Position numbers and translations under genes: made by a program
Part shown: in pieces, positions 1 through 11,118 of the stretch
Layout: every line of letters begins with the position of its first letter
Position numbering within the stretch: position 1 is the first letter of the stretch
Assembly: GCA_017515595.1 (NCBI GenBank)
Contig: JAFWFL010000023.1
Coordinates: 1 to 49,836, forward strand
Direction of reading: 5' to 3'
Source of the DNA: Coriobacteriales bacterium
GTDB lineage: Bacteria > Actinomycetota > Coriobacteriia > Coriobacteriales > UMGS124
DNA: 49,836 bases
The notes under the pieces: model-generated
Databases searched by the model: none
The model's input: the letters and a program-made list of their open reading frames with translations, nothing else
What the model was told of the DNA's origin: nothing

Positions 1-1
1 C

Positions 2-1687
2 GACATTAACGGAACCGAGCCCATTACTTACAGCTGGTATACAGATAACGGCGTCCCCGTACCCGAGATGAGCGGAAAGACAACCAAGGTTCCTCACCCG
101 GGCAGCTATTACTGCGTCGCAGAAGATGCGTATGGAGATACCGCTCAGACAAAAACAATCCTTGTATACGAGGCGGATGAGTTCAGAATTGTAGGACAAT
201 CTGAACCGAATGCTATCAGGGATGGCGAGCAGGCGACAGTGGCTTTTTATTTGGACGGAGGAGTTAAGCCTTATACCGTAAGCTGTTGGCTTGTGGATGC
301 GGACGGAAATCAGGAAGACCTCGGAGACTGTTGGGGCATTCCAGAAAATGGAGATGATTCCCCCTATCCGGGAACAACCTTCTATAAACTAGACACAGAT
401 ACCCCGGGAACCTACTGGTTCTACATTAATGATGCTGTTGGGAACGAACTGGAGACACAAATTGAAGTTAAGTACCGGCAGCTGATTATTAGCGAACAGC
501 CAAAAGGCGGTACTCTTTCCATTAATGATACCTATGATCTGAGTATAAAAATAGGTGAGGGCATGTCTCCGTTTACCTATGAGCTTTATCAGCTTCCGCT
601 CGGTTGGGAAAACGATGGTTTTATAAACGGAGACCTCTATGATTCAGGGAACCAGAATACCTTCACCGTTCATGATGAGGGTTCTTATTACTTCATTATT
701 TACGATGCAAACGGCAGATGGGCGAGGTCAGAGTTCGCCCAAGTGAAACCTTATGAGTTGGAGGTTTCATTAGTAGGAAGTGCGCAAATAAAAAATCCGG
801 ATGACTTTGCAAAAGTTCATGTAACTGTACAGGGAGGAACAGAGCCTTATTCCTATGAATGGGAGAGATACGATACTTCTAAATACGAGTATGTGAGTAT
901 CTCTGGTGCGGGTCTATATGCGACTGCTGAGGGGGATCTATATGCTACTGCTGAGGGCGATACTCTTGAAGCGTTTAGTCCCGGCTGGTATTGCTGTACG
1001 GTAACGGATAATAATCACGTATCTTCCGACATCGGTTTCCAGGTAACCTATACCGGTTCGTACCCAAAAATCATTGTACAGCCACACGATAAGCATATTC
1101 CCTATGTCAAAGGGGATGTCTCTACTACCTTGCTCTGCGAAGCTGTCAACAACTCTGAAGATGGCAGCGGCCTTACCTATGAATGGCAGAAGAAAGGTGA
1201 TTATGGCTGGGAAACAATCGCATACGGGAAAGAATTGCCTCTGCAAGACGATGGCACGGTAGAAGGAGAAATCAGCGGAACTTATCGTTGCGTGGTTGCT
1301 GACACAAAGGCCGGAACAGAAGTCAAAAGCGATGAGGCAGAAATACGGGTAGATTTAGTGGTTATTCGGGCTGAGCAAACAGATGCTTCTACCATAACAT
1401 TCGAATTCGATGGCGGTAAAGCACCGTATACTATAAGCGCAGCTCTATACGCCATAAGGTGGGAAGAAGATAATGGTGATCCACACGGGCTATACGCACG
1501 TGACAAGATGGTTTTTGAAGCTTGGGATGAACCGTTCAATGACACAGTCAAGCAATATAAAATCGAAAATATCGGATCAAAAATAAAGTTGAAAAAAGGC
1601 GAGGAATACTACGCATTCTTTGTTGTCAGAGATTCGCTAAATCAGAGTGATTCGGTTGATCTGATTCCTTTTGTCTGGGAACCGTAA
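2..1687 (+). CDS. Ig-like-repeat surface or secreted protein, 3' part
   Basis: The reading frame is open from the first complete codon at position 2, so the gene begins upstream of the window; the internal ATG at 68 is not the start. About 560 residues are visible. They consist of successive beta-rich modules of roughly 80-100 residues with Ig-like signatures, such as the ending GSYYCVAEDAYGD, the repeated Y-x-C/Y-x-W pairs (TYEWQKKG, SGTYRCVVADTKAG) and repeated xPYxxxW segments. Such modules are typical of extracellular adhesins or stalks of Gram-positive bacteria. No LPxTG motif, membrane anchor or SLH domain is seen at the visible C-terminus, which ends in PFVWEP, so attachment to the wall is not shown. 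A 24-bp exact-frame duplication lies inside it (914-961). The next gene also encodes an exported protein, suggesting a small cell-surface locus. Function beyond a surface role is not determinable. Confidence 0.8.
   Translation, partial: DINGTEPITYSWYTDNGVPVPEMSGKTTKVPHPGSYYCVAEDAYGDTAQTKTILVYEADEFRIVGQSEPNAIRDGEQATVAFYLDGGVKPYTVSCWLVDADGNQEDLGDCWGIPENGDDSPYPGTTFYKLDTDTPGTYWFYINDAVGNELETQIEVKYRQLIISEQPKGGTLSINDTYDLSIKIGEGMSPFTYELYQLPLGWENDGFINGDLYDSGNQNTFTVHDEGSYYFIIYDANGRWARSEFAQVKPYELEVSLVGSAQIKNPDDFAKVHVTVQGGTEPYSYEWERYDTSKYEYVSISGAGLYATAEGDLYATAEGDTLEAFSPGWYCCTVTDNNHVSSDIGFQVTYTGSYPKIIVQPHDKHIPYVKGDVSTTLLCEAVNNSEDGSGLTYEWQKKGDYGWETIAYGKELPLQDDGTVEGEISGTYRCVVADTKAGTEVKSDEAEIRVDLVVIRAEQTDASTITFEFDGGKAPYTISAALYAIRWEEDNGDPHGLYARDKMVFEAWDEPFNDTVKQYKIENIGSKIKLKKGEEYYAFFVVRDSLNQSDSVDLIPFVWEP
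914..961 (+). repeat. 24-bp in-frame tandem duplication
   Basis: Two adjacent 24-bp units encode LYATAEGD twice. They differ at only two bases, both in third codon positions (gcg/gct and ggg/ggc). The unit length is a multiple of three, so the frame of the Ig-like protein is kept. This looks like a recent slippage or duplication event in a surface protein loop. Confidence 0.9.
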
Positions 1688-1738
1688 CTAAAACGTATTC
1701 GCACGCAGGGACATCAAACTCGTTACGGAGGATGTACA

Positions 1739-2590
1739 ATGAACATGAAAAGAATTAAAGTTTTGTCACTGGCATGTATCTTACTCTTTGGCCTGGCAGC
1801 CTTCGCTGCGGCAGAAGAACCGGCACCGGATGCTGCGTCACCGGTTGCGGCAGAAAGTGTGGCTACACAGGACGCTCATCTGTCTGATCCTGACCTTCAG
1901 CCTCCGGTCCAGCCCGCTCCTGAAGAAGCGCTTTATGGCGACTGGTATGGCATCCTGCGTGGTCTGAATTTTGTGCTTACTTTGCAGGAAGACGGCACAT
2001 ATACCTTAGTCTACCCGGAAGTATCAAAAGAACCTACGCAAGGTACCTGGACATTGGATGACGGGTTCGTTTACCTGGATAACGAGAAGATCCCTTCCAT
2101 CTCTGTCATGCGCGAAGTTTTGTCCTGGACCGCGCCGGGCGTACTTCTCGAGAGGGAGGCAAGGCAGACCTACGCCCCTGCCAAAGTCTATGCAGAAGCA
2201 GTCCCTGAGGACTTCTCCGGCTACTGGGAGAGCACCTACATAAACATAGACGGAGCTCTGCTTCGCGCCTCTGATTTACTGGATGACACCTTTATTTACA
2301 TTGAAGGCACCAATGCAGCCCTGGGCGGCTCCATCTTTGGCGACGTGATTGCAGAGTTTACCTTTGAAGACGGAGCGATGATATACCAAAAAACCGAAGG
2401 CAATATAAGCGCAGAGGTTAAGATGCAGCTCCTGGAAGACGGCATCCTGTTGGTAACCCTCACCTCTGACGCAGGCTCAACAAACGAAGCATCAGCTCTA
2501 AAGCTCCTTCTCGCCCCAGCCTACAATGAATACGCCGCATCAAGACAACCACAAGAAGAACCCGCCAAAAAGGACACCCGTTGGCGATAG
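1739..2590 (+). CDS. Secreted protein of unknown function
   Basis: 283 residues. The start ATG has a strong Shine-Dalgarno GGAGG at 1727-1731, seven bases upstream. The N-terminus is a classic Sec signal peptide: a basic start (MNMKRIK), a hydrophobic core (LSLACILLFGLAAFAAA) and likely cleavage near AAA-EEP. A Pro/Ala/Glu-rich linker follows to about residue 65. The mature part shows two similar beta-rich modules starting YGDWYGIL and FSGYWEST, each with alternating hydrophobic residues and DG turns, reminiscent of lipocalin-like or other small beta-barrel folds of secreted Gram-positive proteins; this is only a resemblance. There is no lipobox and no anchor. It lies 51 bases after the Ig-repeat protein and may be co-transcribed with it. 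Confidence 0.8.
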   Translation: MNMKRIKVLSLACILLFGLAAFAAAEEPAPDAASPVAAESVATQDAHLSDPDLQPPVQPAPEEALYGDWYGILRGLNFVLTLQEDGTYTLVYPEVSKEPTQGTWTLDDGFVYLDNEKIPSISVMREVLSWTAPGVLLEREARQTYAPAKVYAEAVPEDFSGYWESTYINIDGALLRASDLLDDTFIYIEGTNAALGGSIFGDVIAEFTFEDGAMIYQKTEGNISAEVKMQLLEDGILLVTLTSDAGSTNEASALKLLLAPAYNEYAASRQPQEEPAKKDTRWR

Positions 2591-2610
2591 AAGCCAAACA
2601 GAAGTTATAA

Positions 2611-2656
2611 GGCTTCTCCTTGAGGGAAAGCTGTCGCCGAAGGCGACCGATGAGAT
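2611..2656. repeat. Possible dispersed intergenic repeat with small hairpin
   Basis: The stretch after the secreted-protein gene contains GTCGCC-GAA-GGCGAC (2633-2647), embedded in a sequence that resembles a dispersed non-coding repeat I associate from memory with gut Clostridia genomes (CTCCTTGAGGGA then a GTCGCC/GGCGAC hairpin then CGATGAG). Only one copy occurs in this window, so its repeat status is not shown here. Confidence 0.3.
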
Positions 2657-2669
2657 GTAAAAGCTGCTG

Positions 2670-2703
2670 GGAGGTAACAGGGGGACAAATCCCTGTTACC
2701 TCC
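2670..2703 (+). terminator. 13-bp palindrome, likely terminator of the secreted-protein gene
   Basis: Arms GGAGGTAACAGGG (2670-2682) and CCCTGTTACCTCC (2691-2703) are perfectly complementary around an 8-base loop, and are followed by a pyrimidine-rich run with TTTTG near 2709-2714. The core AACAGGG/CCCTGTT recurs at 10992-11014, and a related palindrome is at 43128-43158. Confidence 0.6.
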
Positions 2704-2806
2704 TTCCTCTTTTGTTAAATGTGGTATATCTGTGATATGACTTAAATATTTACCTGACTTTGTGTTATCTTTTTAAATTCATGGGTAAACAGATAGCTGC
2801 TTTACT

Positions 2807-2832
2807 AGCTCACACGCATGGACGTGTGAGCT
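2807..2832 (+). other. Hairpin in the rpoD leader
   Basis: AGCTCACACG (2807-2816) pairs perfectly with CGTGTGAGCT (2823-2832) around the loop CATGGA. It lies 33 bases before the rpoD start and has no strong T-run, so it could be a weak terminator, an mRNA stabiliser or a leader structure. Role unknown. Confidence 0.5.
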
Positions 2833-2865
2833 TTACGTATTTCTCGCCGGAAGAAAGGATTTGTT

Positions 2866-4167
2866 TTGCCTACCGATACGCAGCAGATCTCACTTTCAAC
2901 AGAACTTGCGGGAGTTGCAACCAAGCTTATCGACAAAGGAAAAGCCTTAGGTTTTGTCACAGAAGATGACATTCAGCTCGCGCTTGTTGACATTGATATT
3001 GATGCAGATGATCTTGGTGTTCTTTATGATGTCATCCGCGGGGGAGGAATTGAGGTTCGTTCCTCTGACGGCGATATTTCGACAGAAGAAGATAACGAAT
3101 TCGCCGAGGAACAAATAGAAGAAGAAATTGACACTTCTGAAGCTGCGGTGGTAGATGAGGAGCTTGCGCCTCTTCCCACAACGCCTTCAAAGCGCAAGCG
3201 CAGGCATACCGCGAGACGTGACCAGCTTCCGGCTCCGGTTATGCTTACAGGCGATCCCGTTCGTATGTATCTTAAAGAGATTGGTAAAGTAGACCTCTTA
3301 AGCGCAGAAGACGAGATTGACCTTGCGATGAAAATTGAAGCCGGTTTAGAAGCTTCAAAGCGCCTTGATGATGCCGAGGATAACAATGAGGACCTGCCTC
3401 GTTCTGAGCTCAGGCGTCTGACCCGCATAGAGCAGGTTGGTCTTGAGGCAAAACAGCGTCTTATCAGTGCAAACCTGCGATTGGTTGTATCTATTGCAAA
3501 GCGCTATGTAGGCCGCGGCATGCTGTTCCTGGACCTTATCCAGGAGGGTAACCTTGGCCTTATTCGCGCGGTCGAGAAGTTCGATTATACCAAGGGCTTT
3601 AAGTTCTCAACCTATGCCACATGGTGGATTCGCCAGGCTATTACGCGCGCCATTGCAGACCAGGCTCGCACCATTCGTATTCCGGTGCATATGGTAGAGA
3701 CCATTAATAAACTCGTTCGTGTACAGCGCAAGCTTTTGCAGGAGCTCGGCCGTGAACCTACGCCCGAGGAGATCGCAGAAGAAATGGATATGACGCCAGA
3801 GCGTGTTCGCGAAATTCAAAAGATTTCGCAGGAGCCTGTTTCTTTGGAGACGCCTATTGGCGAAGAAGAAGATTCTCAGCTCGGCGATTTTATTGAGGAC
3901 TCTCAGGCAGTGGTCCCGCCTGATGCTGCGAGTTTCTCGATGCTCCAGGAGCAGATTTCAAGCGTGCTCGATACGCTGGCAGAGCGTGAGCGTAAAGTTA
4001 TTGAGCTTCGCTTTGGTTTGAAGGACGGGCATCCCCGTACGCTCGAAGAAGTGGGCCGTGAATTTAGCGTAACCCGCGAGCGCATTCGCCAGATAGAAGG
4101 CAAGACCCTCGCCAAGCTTCGTCATCCGTCGAGAAGCAGCAAGCTTAAGGACTTCCTCGAGAATTAG
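2866..4167 (+). CDS. rpoD: Primary RNA polymerase sigma factor (group 1, SigA/RpoD)
   Basis: 433 residues. It directs core RNA polymerase to housekeeping promoters. The start is TTG at 2866, with AAAGGA at 2854-2859 six bases away; no suitable ATG is near. An N-terminal acidic region 1.1-like part (about 1-85) is followed by a basic linker, then region 1.2 ([20 protein letters not shown], near 130), region 2 with the signature [12 protein letters not shown] and the -10 recognition helix ([20 protein letters not shown]), region 3 ([13 protein letters not shown]) and region 4 with GLKDG-x-TLEEVG and the helix-turn-helix [20 protein letters not shown]. The LRHPSRS ending is typical of actinobacterial primary sigma factors. 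The -35 and -10 elements found in this window (4815, 14336) are what this factor would read. Confidence 0.97.
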   Translation: MPTDTQQISLSTELAGVATKLIDKGKALGFVTEDDIQLALVDIDIDADDLGVLYDVIRGGGIEVRSSDGDISTEEDNEFAEEQIEEEIDTSEAAVVDEELAPLPTTPSKRKRRHTARRDQLPAPVMLTGDPVRMYLKEIGKVDLLSAEDEIDLAMKIEAGLEASKRLDDAEDNNEDLPRSELRRLTRIEQVGLEAKQRLISANLRLVVSIAKRYVGRGMLFLDLIQEGNLGLIRAVEKFDYTKGFKFSTYATWWIRQAITRAIADQARTIRIPVHMVETINKLVRVQRKLLQELGREPTPEEIAEEMDMTPERVREIQKISQEPVSLETPIGEEEDSQLGDFIEDSQAVVPPDAASFSMLQEQISSVLDTLAERERKVIELRFGLKDGHPRTLEEVGREFSVTRERIRQIEGKTLAKLRHPSRSSKLKDFLEN

Positions 4168-4185
4168 CGATTTGTTCAGAGAAAA

Positions 4186-4332
4186 CCGGTAATACCAGGA
4201 TACAGATATTTCCATATCAGGCGGCGACAGATATACATTCCGTTCGAAGCGTTTTTATGAGGCGAAAGCGGAGGATGGTATGTATATCTGTCGCCGCCTG
4301 ATAAGGAAATATCTGTATCCTGGTATTACCGG
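4186..4332. repeat. Large near-perfect inverted repeat (53-bp arms)
   Basis: Arm 1 (4186-4238, starting CCGGTAATACCAGGATACAG) and arm 2 (4280-4332, ending CTGGTATTACCGG) are reverse complements over 53 positions with one mismatch (A4214 against A4304). The 41-base loop (4239-4279) can extend the stem imperfectly (TCCG..TTCG against CGAAAGCGGA). The whole element is intergenic, between rpoD and tRNA-Asn, has no T-run and encodes no credible protein. It could be a non-autonomous (MITE-like) element, a structured RNA or a recombination site. Only one copy occurs in this window. A fold-back assembly artefact is a less likely alternative, because the loop and flanks are unique. Confidence 0.9.
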
Positions 4333-4449
4333 ACCTCTTTGAATTACAGAATGTGTTGCAAGTGTGAGTATTTGTGCATCTCAAAAATTGTTCTTGCAAT
4401 GGGTGTTTATATAGCGTAATGTATCTCCTCGCGTTTTGAGCGATCGCAT

Positions 4450-4524
4450 TCCCCGATAGCTCAATGGTAGAGCACTCGGCTGTTAACCGAGGTGTTGCAG
4501 GTTCGAGCCCTGCTCGGGGAGCCA
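4450..4524 (+). tRNA. tRNA-Asn (GTT)
   Basis: Acceptor arms TCCCCGA and TCGGGGA pair fully, the anticodon loop is CTGTTAA (anticodon GTT), the T-loop is GGTTCGAGCC, and CCA is encoded at the end. The D-arm AGCTCAATGGTAGAGC is standard. Confidence 0.95.
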
Positions 4525-4619
4525 TTGAATTTTAGCCAGCCGGCCGCAAGGTCGGCTGTTTATGTATTCTGTGGCATTGATCATTCATAACGTGTCAACG
4601 TTGCGTGTTCTACGAGCCC

Positions 4620-4695
4620 GCCTCCTTAGCTCAGCGGATAGAGCGTTCGCCTCCGGAGCGAAAGGCCGACGGTTCGAGCCCGTCAGGAGGCACCA
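4620..4695 (+). tRNA. tRNA-Arg (CCG)
   Basis: Acceptor arms GCCTCCT and AGGAGGC pair fully. The anticodon stem TTCGC/GCGAA encloses CTCCGGA (anticodon CCG), the T-loop is GGTTCGAGCC, and CCA is encoded at 4693-4695. It reads CGG codons, which are conspicuous in the RiPP cluster genes at 14416-18320. Confidence 0.95.
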
Positions 4696-4814
4696 CGTAA
4701 TATACCGTGCTGCTCAGTATTGGACTGTAGGCCGTTTCCCTCCTATGGTTTAGTACATTCTCGGTGTGTTTCGTGTGCGCTTCGTGAAATGATGGAATTA
4801 TTCGCAATGTTACG

Positions 4815-4843
4815 TTGACTCAGTTCATTTGGCATGGTATTGT
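4815..4843 (+). promoter_or_regulatory. Sigma-70-type promoter of rplU-rpmA
   Basis: TTGACT (4815-4820), a spacer of exactly 17 bases and TATTGT (4838-4843) lie about 40 bases upstream of rplU. This predicts a short leader of roughly 35 bases, leaving no room for a large autoregulatory structure downstream of it. Confidence 0.65.
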
Positions 4844-4884
4844 GCCCATTTGCATGTAACGCATAACGGAAGGTACACACTAAC

Positions 4885-5256
4885 ATGTACGCTATAGTTT
4901 TTACAGGTGGTAAGCAGTATAAGGTTGCCGAGGGTGACGTTATTGACGTCGAGAAGCTCGAGGGAGAGCCCGGCACCAAGGTCAAGTTTGACGTTCTCTT
5001 TGTAAACGATGGCAAGAAGGTCATCTCAGAAGAGGCAGCTCTTGCAAAGGCAACTGTTGAGGGCGAAATCCTCGAGCAGTTCCGTGGCGAGAAGGCTCTT
5101 GTTTACAAGTTCCGTCGTCGTAAGCGCTATGAGCGCACCCGCGGTCATCGCCAGTATTTGACCAAGGTAAAGATTACAAAGGTTGCAGCAACTTCTCGTC
5201 GTAGCAGCAAGGCTGCTGAGGAAGCCGCACCTGAGGCTGAAGTAGCAGCCGAGTAA
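4885..5256 (+). CDS. rplU: 50S ribosomal protein L21
   Basis: 123 residues. It binds 23S rRNA in the large subunit. The N-terminus [14 protein letters not shown] and the later signature [24 protein letters not shown] are diagnostic for L21. A C-terminal tail of about 20 Ala/Glu residues ([12 protein letters not shown]) extends past the usual length of about 103. A GGAAGG is upstream, at a rather long distance. It forms the expected pair with rpmA 37 bases downstream. Confidence 0.98.
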   Translation: MYAIVFTGGKQYKVAEGDVIDVEKLEGEPGTKVKFDVLFVNDGKKVISEEAALAKATVEGEILEQFRGEKALVYKFRRRKRYERTRGHRQYLTKVKITKVAATSRRSSKAAEEAAPEAEVAAE

Positions 5257-5293
5257 CGGCTCGTACATTCTACTACGTAAGAGGAGCACTCCC

Positions 5294-5560
5294 ATGGCAC
5301 ACAAAAAAGGTACGGGTACTTCCCGTAACGGTCGTGATTCAATTGGTCAGCGTCTTGGCTGCAAGCGTTTTGACGGTCAGTTAGTAACTGCCGGCACCAT
5401 TCTTGTTCGTCAGCATGGTACTCATTTCCATCCCGGCAACAACGTTGGCCGCGGCAAGGACGACACCCTGTTTGCATTGTGCGACGGCAAGGTAAAGTAT
5501 ATTACCAGCAGCAAGCGCTATGTAAGCATTATCCCAGAGGCCATTGAGGTGGCCGAGTAA
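5294..5560 (+). CDS. rpmA: 50S ribosomal protein L27
   Basis: 88 residues. It sits in the large subunit with its N-terminus reaching toward the peptidyl-transferase centre. The protein begins [16 protein letters not shown], the mature-type N-terminus, without the short extension that Firmicutes remove with the protease Prp. No prp gene lies between rplU and rpmA. The central segment [16 protein letters not shown] and [16 protein letters not shown] are family signatures. AGGAG precedes the ATG. Confidence 0.98.
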   Translation: MAHKKGTGTSRNGRDSIGQRLGCKRFDGQLVTAGTILVRQHGTHFHPGNNVGRGKDDTLFALCDGKVKYITSSKRYVSIIPEAIEVAE

Positions 5561-5594
5561 AGCGTTATTACGCTTTGGTACAAGTTATTTGCGG

Positions 5595-8313
<2,719 letters not shown>

Positions 8314-8335
8314 AAAATGAGGAGGCAGTTGCGTT

Positions 8336-9601
8336 ATGGGAGAAGCACGTAATCAAGCCATTGCGGCTAAGGAGGCTCAAAAAGCTCTTGCGAGATTATC
8401 TTCGAGCGAGCGCAACGGTCTTTTACTTGATATGGCACAGGGTCTGCGCAGCAATATGGCGCGTCTTTTGGAAGCCAATGCTCAAGACGTTGATGCCGCG
8501 CGCAAAAACGGCACGCGCGAGCAGCTGATAGACCGTCTTTTATTGAGCGAAGCCCGTATAGAAGATATGGCTCAGGGTCTCGAAGGTGTAGCCGGCCAGG
8601 CAGAACCTCTGGGTCGTATTCTTACCGGCCAAAAGCTTGCAAACGGTATGACTATCGAGAAGATCACCGTCCCTCTGGGTGTTGTGGCCATGGTGTTCGA
8701 AGCACGTCCCAATGTTACAAGCGATGCCGCCGGTCTCTGCATCAAAACCGGAAACGCCTGTTTGCTTAAGGGTGGTTCTCTGGCTGCAAACTCCATAGAA
8801 GCCATTGGCGCCGTGCTTCAGGAATCTCTCGAAAAAGCCGGCATCAGCAAAGCCGCCATTGGTATTCTCGACCCGCGCAACAGGGGAGAAGTAGAAGAAC
8901 TCTTTAACCTGACCGGTTTGGTTGACGTTCTTATTCCTCGTGGAGGAGCAGGGCTTATAAAGAACTGCGTTGAGAATTCCAAGGTTCCCGTTATAGAAAC
9001 CGGCACCGGTAATTGCCATACCTATATTGAGAGCACCGCAGATCTTGATATGGCTCTCAACATTTTGCGCAATGCCAAGTGCTCTAGACCCAGCGTTTGT
9101 AATGCCTGTGAGTCTGTTCTCATTGACCGTGTGCTTGTCCAAAAAGACCCGTTGGTTGTTGAGAAAGTTATTACGATGCTCAACGAGAACGGCGTCAAAA
9201 TGCATGGTGATGAGACAGTTTGTGCGGCAGGCCAGGTATGCTGTATATCTGTTGAGCCTGCAACCGAGGCAGACTGGGGTACCGAGTATCTTGATCTCGA
9301 GATCAGCATTAAGATTATTGACGGAGTAGACAAGGCGATTGAGCATATCAATACCTATGGAACCAAGCACTCCGAGTGCATTGTGACGCAGGATTACGCG
9401 GCGGCTCAAAAGTTCCTTGAGCAGGTAGACGCTTCTGCGGTGTATGTCAACGCCTCTACGCGCTTTACCGACGGCGGTATGTTTGGACTGGGGGCCGAGA
9501 TTGGCATAAGCACCCAGCGTCTCCATGCGCGCGGACCCATGGGAGCAGATGCTCTTGTCACCGCAAAATACATTTGCCGCGGGTCGGGACAGGTGCGCTA
9601 G
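8336..9601 (+). CDS. proA: Gamma-glutamyl phosphate reductase
   Basis: 421 residues. It reduces gamma-glutamyl phosphate to glutamate semialdehyde with NADPH. It has the aldehyde dehydrogenase-type fold with the motifs FEARPNVTSDAAGLCIKTGN and VIETGTGNCHTYIE and the catalytic cysteine in PSVCNACESVLID. The C-terminus GLGAEIGISTQRLHARGPMG is typical of ProA. AGGAGG precedes the ATG. It is 22 bases from proB and three bases from nadD, so the three are likely one transcript. Confidence 0.98.
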   Translation: MGEARNQAIAAKEAQKALARLSSSERNGLLLDMAQGLRSNMARLLEANAQDVDAARKNGTREQLIDRLLLSEARIEDMAQGLEGVAGQAEPLGRILTGQKLANGMTIEKITVPLGVVAMVFEARPNVTSDAAGLCIKTGNACLLKGGSLAANSIEAIGAVLQESLEKAGISKAAIGILDPRNRGEVEELFNLTGLVDVLIPRGGAGLIKNCVENSKVPVIETGTGNCHTYIESTADLDMALNILRNAKCSRPSVCNACESVLIDRVLVQKDPLVVEKVITMLNENGVKMHGDETVCAAGQVCCISVEPATEADWGTEYLDLEISIKIIDGVDKAIEHINTYGTKHSECIVTQDYAAAQKFLEQVDASAVYVNASTRFTDGGMFGLGAEIGISTQRLHARGPMGADALVTAKYICRGSGQVR

Positions 9602-9604
9602 CAT

Positions 9605-10261
9605 ATGCTTGAGCAGGATATATTGCAATACCATAACGAGGTAACGCAGCGTTATGGGTACTGCACAATCTGTGTTTTGGGCGGTACGTTTGATCCCATT
9701 CATGTGGGCCATACAGCGCTTGCCCAAGCGGCTTCAGATGCCGTACAGGCTCACATGACCTTATATATTCCTGCTGGTATACCTTCTTTTAAACGAGATA
9801 AGCACATAGTTGAAGCTGCTCACAGACTTGCCATGGTAAAGCTTGCAACAGAGGATCTGGAACACAGCTTTGTTAGCGCATGCGAGATCGAGCGTGATGG
9901 CATTACTTATACCTATGATACCTTTCGCATGCTCAGCCAATTCATGCCAAACGCAAAATTCATGATGGCTCTCGGGTCAGATGCTTATGCGACGCTTCCT
10001 ATTTGGTATAAAGCAAAAGAGCTTGCGAAATTAACCGGTTTTGTGTGGGTAGCAAGAGCTTATGATGATGCCGAGTATGCCCGCAGGAATGTTGCGGAAT
10101 CAGGCATTAATGCCCGTTCAATTGAAGTGCACACGTCTTTACCTGATGTATCTTCAACAGTAATCAGAGAGTGTCTGGCATCAGACCATTCTGTTTCTAA
10201 GATGCTGGATCCTAAGGTAGAAAGCTATATCAAACAGCATAAACTTTATACTTCTCTGTAA
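9605..10261 (+). CDS. nadD: Nicotinate-nucleotide adenylyltransferase
   Basis: 218 residues. It adenylates nicotinate mononucleotide in NAD synthesis. The N-terminal nucleotidyltransferase signature is GGTFDPIHVGHTALAQ, preceded by about 20 extra residues (MLEQDILQYHNEVTQRYGY) that may mean the true start is slightly further in. Other motifs are IPAGIPSFKRD, GSDAYATLPIWY and the C-terminal SSTVIREC. The neighbours yqeK and rsfS are the usual companions of nadD. Confidence 0.95.
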   Translation: MLEQDILQYHNEVTQRYGYCTICVLGGTFDPIHVGHTALAQAASDAVQAHMTLYIPAGIPSFKRDKHIVEAAHRLAMVKLATEDLEHSFVSACEIERDGITYTYDTFRMLSQFMPNAKFMMALGSDAYATLPIWYKAKELAKLTGFVWVARAYDDAEYARRNVAESGINARSIEVHTSLPDVSSTVIRECLASDHSVSKMLDPKVESYIKQHKLYTSL

Positions 10262-10295
10262 TATTGTCTATTCAGAAGCTGAGGAGCCAAAACCC

Positions 10296-10985
10296 ATGGG
10301 TGAAAAAACGCTTAAAAAGCTTGCGAAACAGGTTGATTGTTATGATTATTCCTGGGTGGATTCTTTGGTGGATTCAAAGCGGCCGCGCTATTCTGATTCT
10401 CAGTCTGAGTATCTGACGTATCTAGAAAATAAAGTTTGCGAGCGTCTTCATGGAAGGCGTTTGCTTCACAGCCTGCGTGTCGCACGTACAAGTGAGCTTT
10501 TGGCTATGCGCTACGGCGTTGATCCGTATTTAGCTAAAGCTGCAGGATATCTGCATGATTGGGATAAACAGATTACCAAAGAGGAGTTATGGGAAAAAGC
10601 TTTTGCGTTCAACGTTGTGCCCAAAGATGTTGATCCCCGTATAGAACCTCTGCTCCACGCCTGGACTGCAGCAGCCAGTCTCCCCGAGGAGTTCCCCGAG
10701 CTTCCCCAAGAGGTGTTTTGCGCTATAGGCCGTCATACCATAGGTGCGGTAGATATGGCCCCGCTCGATATCGTGGTTAACGTGGGCGATCTCTTAGAAC
10801 CGGGAAGAGAATATAAAGAACTTGAGGTAATTCGTAAATATATAGCCACGCAACCGCTCGAAACCGTCTTTGCCGAGAGCCTGCGTGACAGCCTCATTTC
10901 TCCAATCCAACGCGGCAAATATTTATATCCCGGTGCGGTAGATATTTGGAATGTTTGGTGCAAAAAACTCATAGATGCCGAGTAA
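10296..10985 (+). CDS. yqeK: YqeK-type HD-domain hydrolase (likely Ap4A hydrolase)
   Basis: 229 residues. YqeK proteins hydrolyse diadenosine tetraphosphate symmetrically, using a metal-dependent HD site; that activity is known for the family and inferred here. Visible ligands are LLHSLRVA near 55, the HD pair in GYLHDWDKQ, and the IGRHTIGA segment. An N-terminal stretch of about 45 residues precedes the HD domain. GAGGAG lies before the ATG. It follows nadD by 34 bases. Confidence 0.88.
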   Translation: MGEKTLKKLAKQVDCYDYSWVDSLVDSKRPRYSDSQSEYLTYLENKVCERLHGRRLLHSLRVARTSELLAMRYGVDPYLAKAAGYLHDWDKQITKEELWEKAFAFNVVPKDVDPRIEPLLHAWTAAASLPEEFPELPQEVFCAIGRHTIGAVDMAPLDIVVNVGDLLEPGREYKELEVIRKYIATQPLETVFAESLRDSLISPIQRGKYLYPGAVDIWNVWCKKLIDAE

Positions 10986-10991
10986 TACAAA

Positions 10992-11014
10992 TAACAGGTG
11001 ACATATCCCTGTTA
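10992..11014. repeat. Palindrome TAACAGG/CCTGTTA
   Basis: TAACAGG (10992-10998) and CCTGTTA (11008-11014) flank a 9-base loop, between yqeK and rsfS. There is no following T-run, so it is a poor terminator. The sequence resembles the palindrome at 2670-2703 (shared AACAGG...CCCTGTTAC). Confidence 0.6.
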
Positions 11015-11118
11015 CCGATGGGCTTTCTAAGGAGTTTGCGCTCATCTCAATATAAAGACCGTATGCCCAATAGTATATACCTCATGTTTATAATCCTATT
11101 TTGTACAGGAGGTACTCT

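Noticed and set aside
1600-1687. LPxTG sorting signal on the Ig-repeat protein
   Set aside because: The C-terminus ends in PFVWEP with no LPxTG, hydrophobic segment or positive tail.
4217-4525. Minus-strand ORF of 102 residues beginning MAPRAGLEPATPRLTAE
   Set aside because: The start is the antisense of tRNA-Asn, a well-known spurious ORF, and the rest runs through the inverted repeat.
8540-9727. Long minus-strand ORF (395 residues) opposite proA and nadD
   Set aside because: It is antisense to two genes with diagnostic motifs and shows no recognisable domain.
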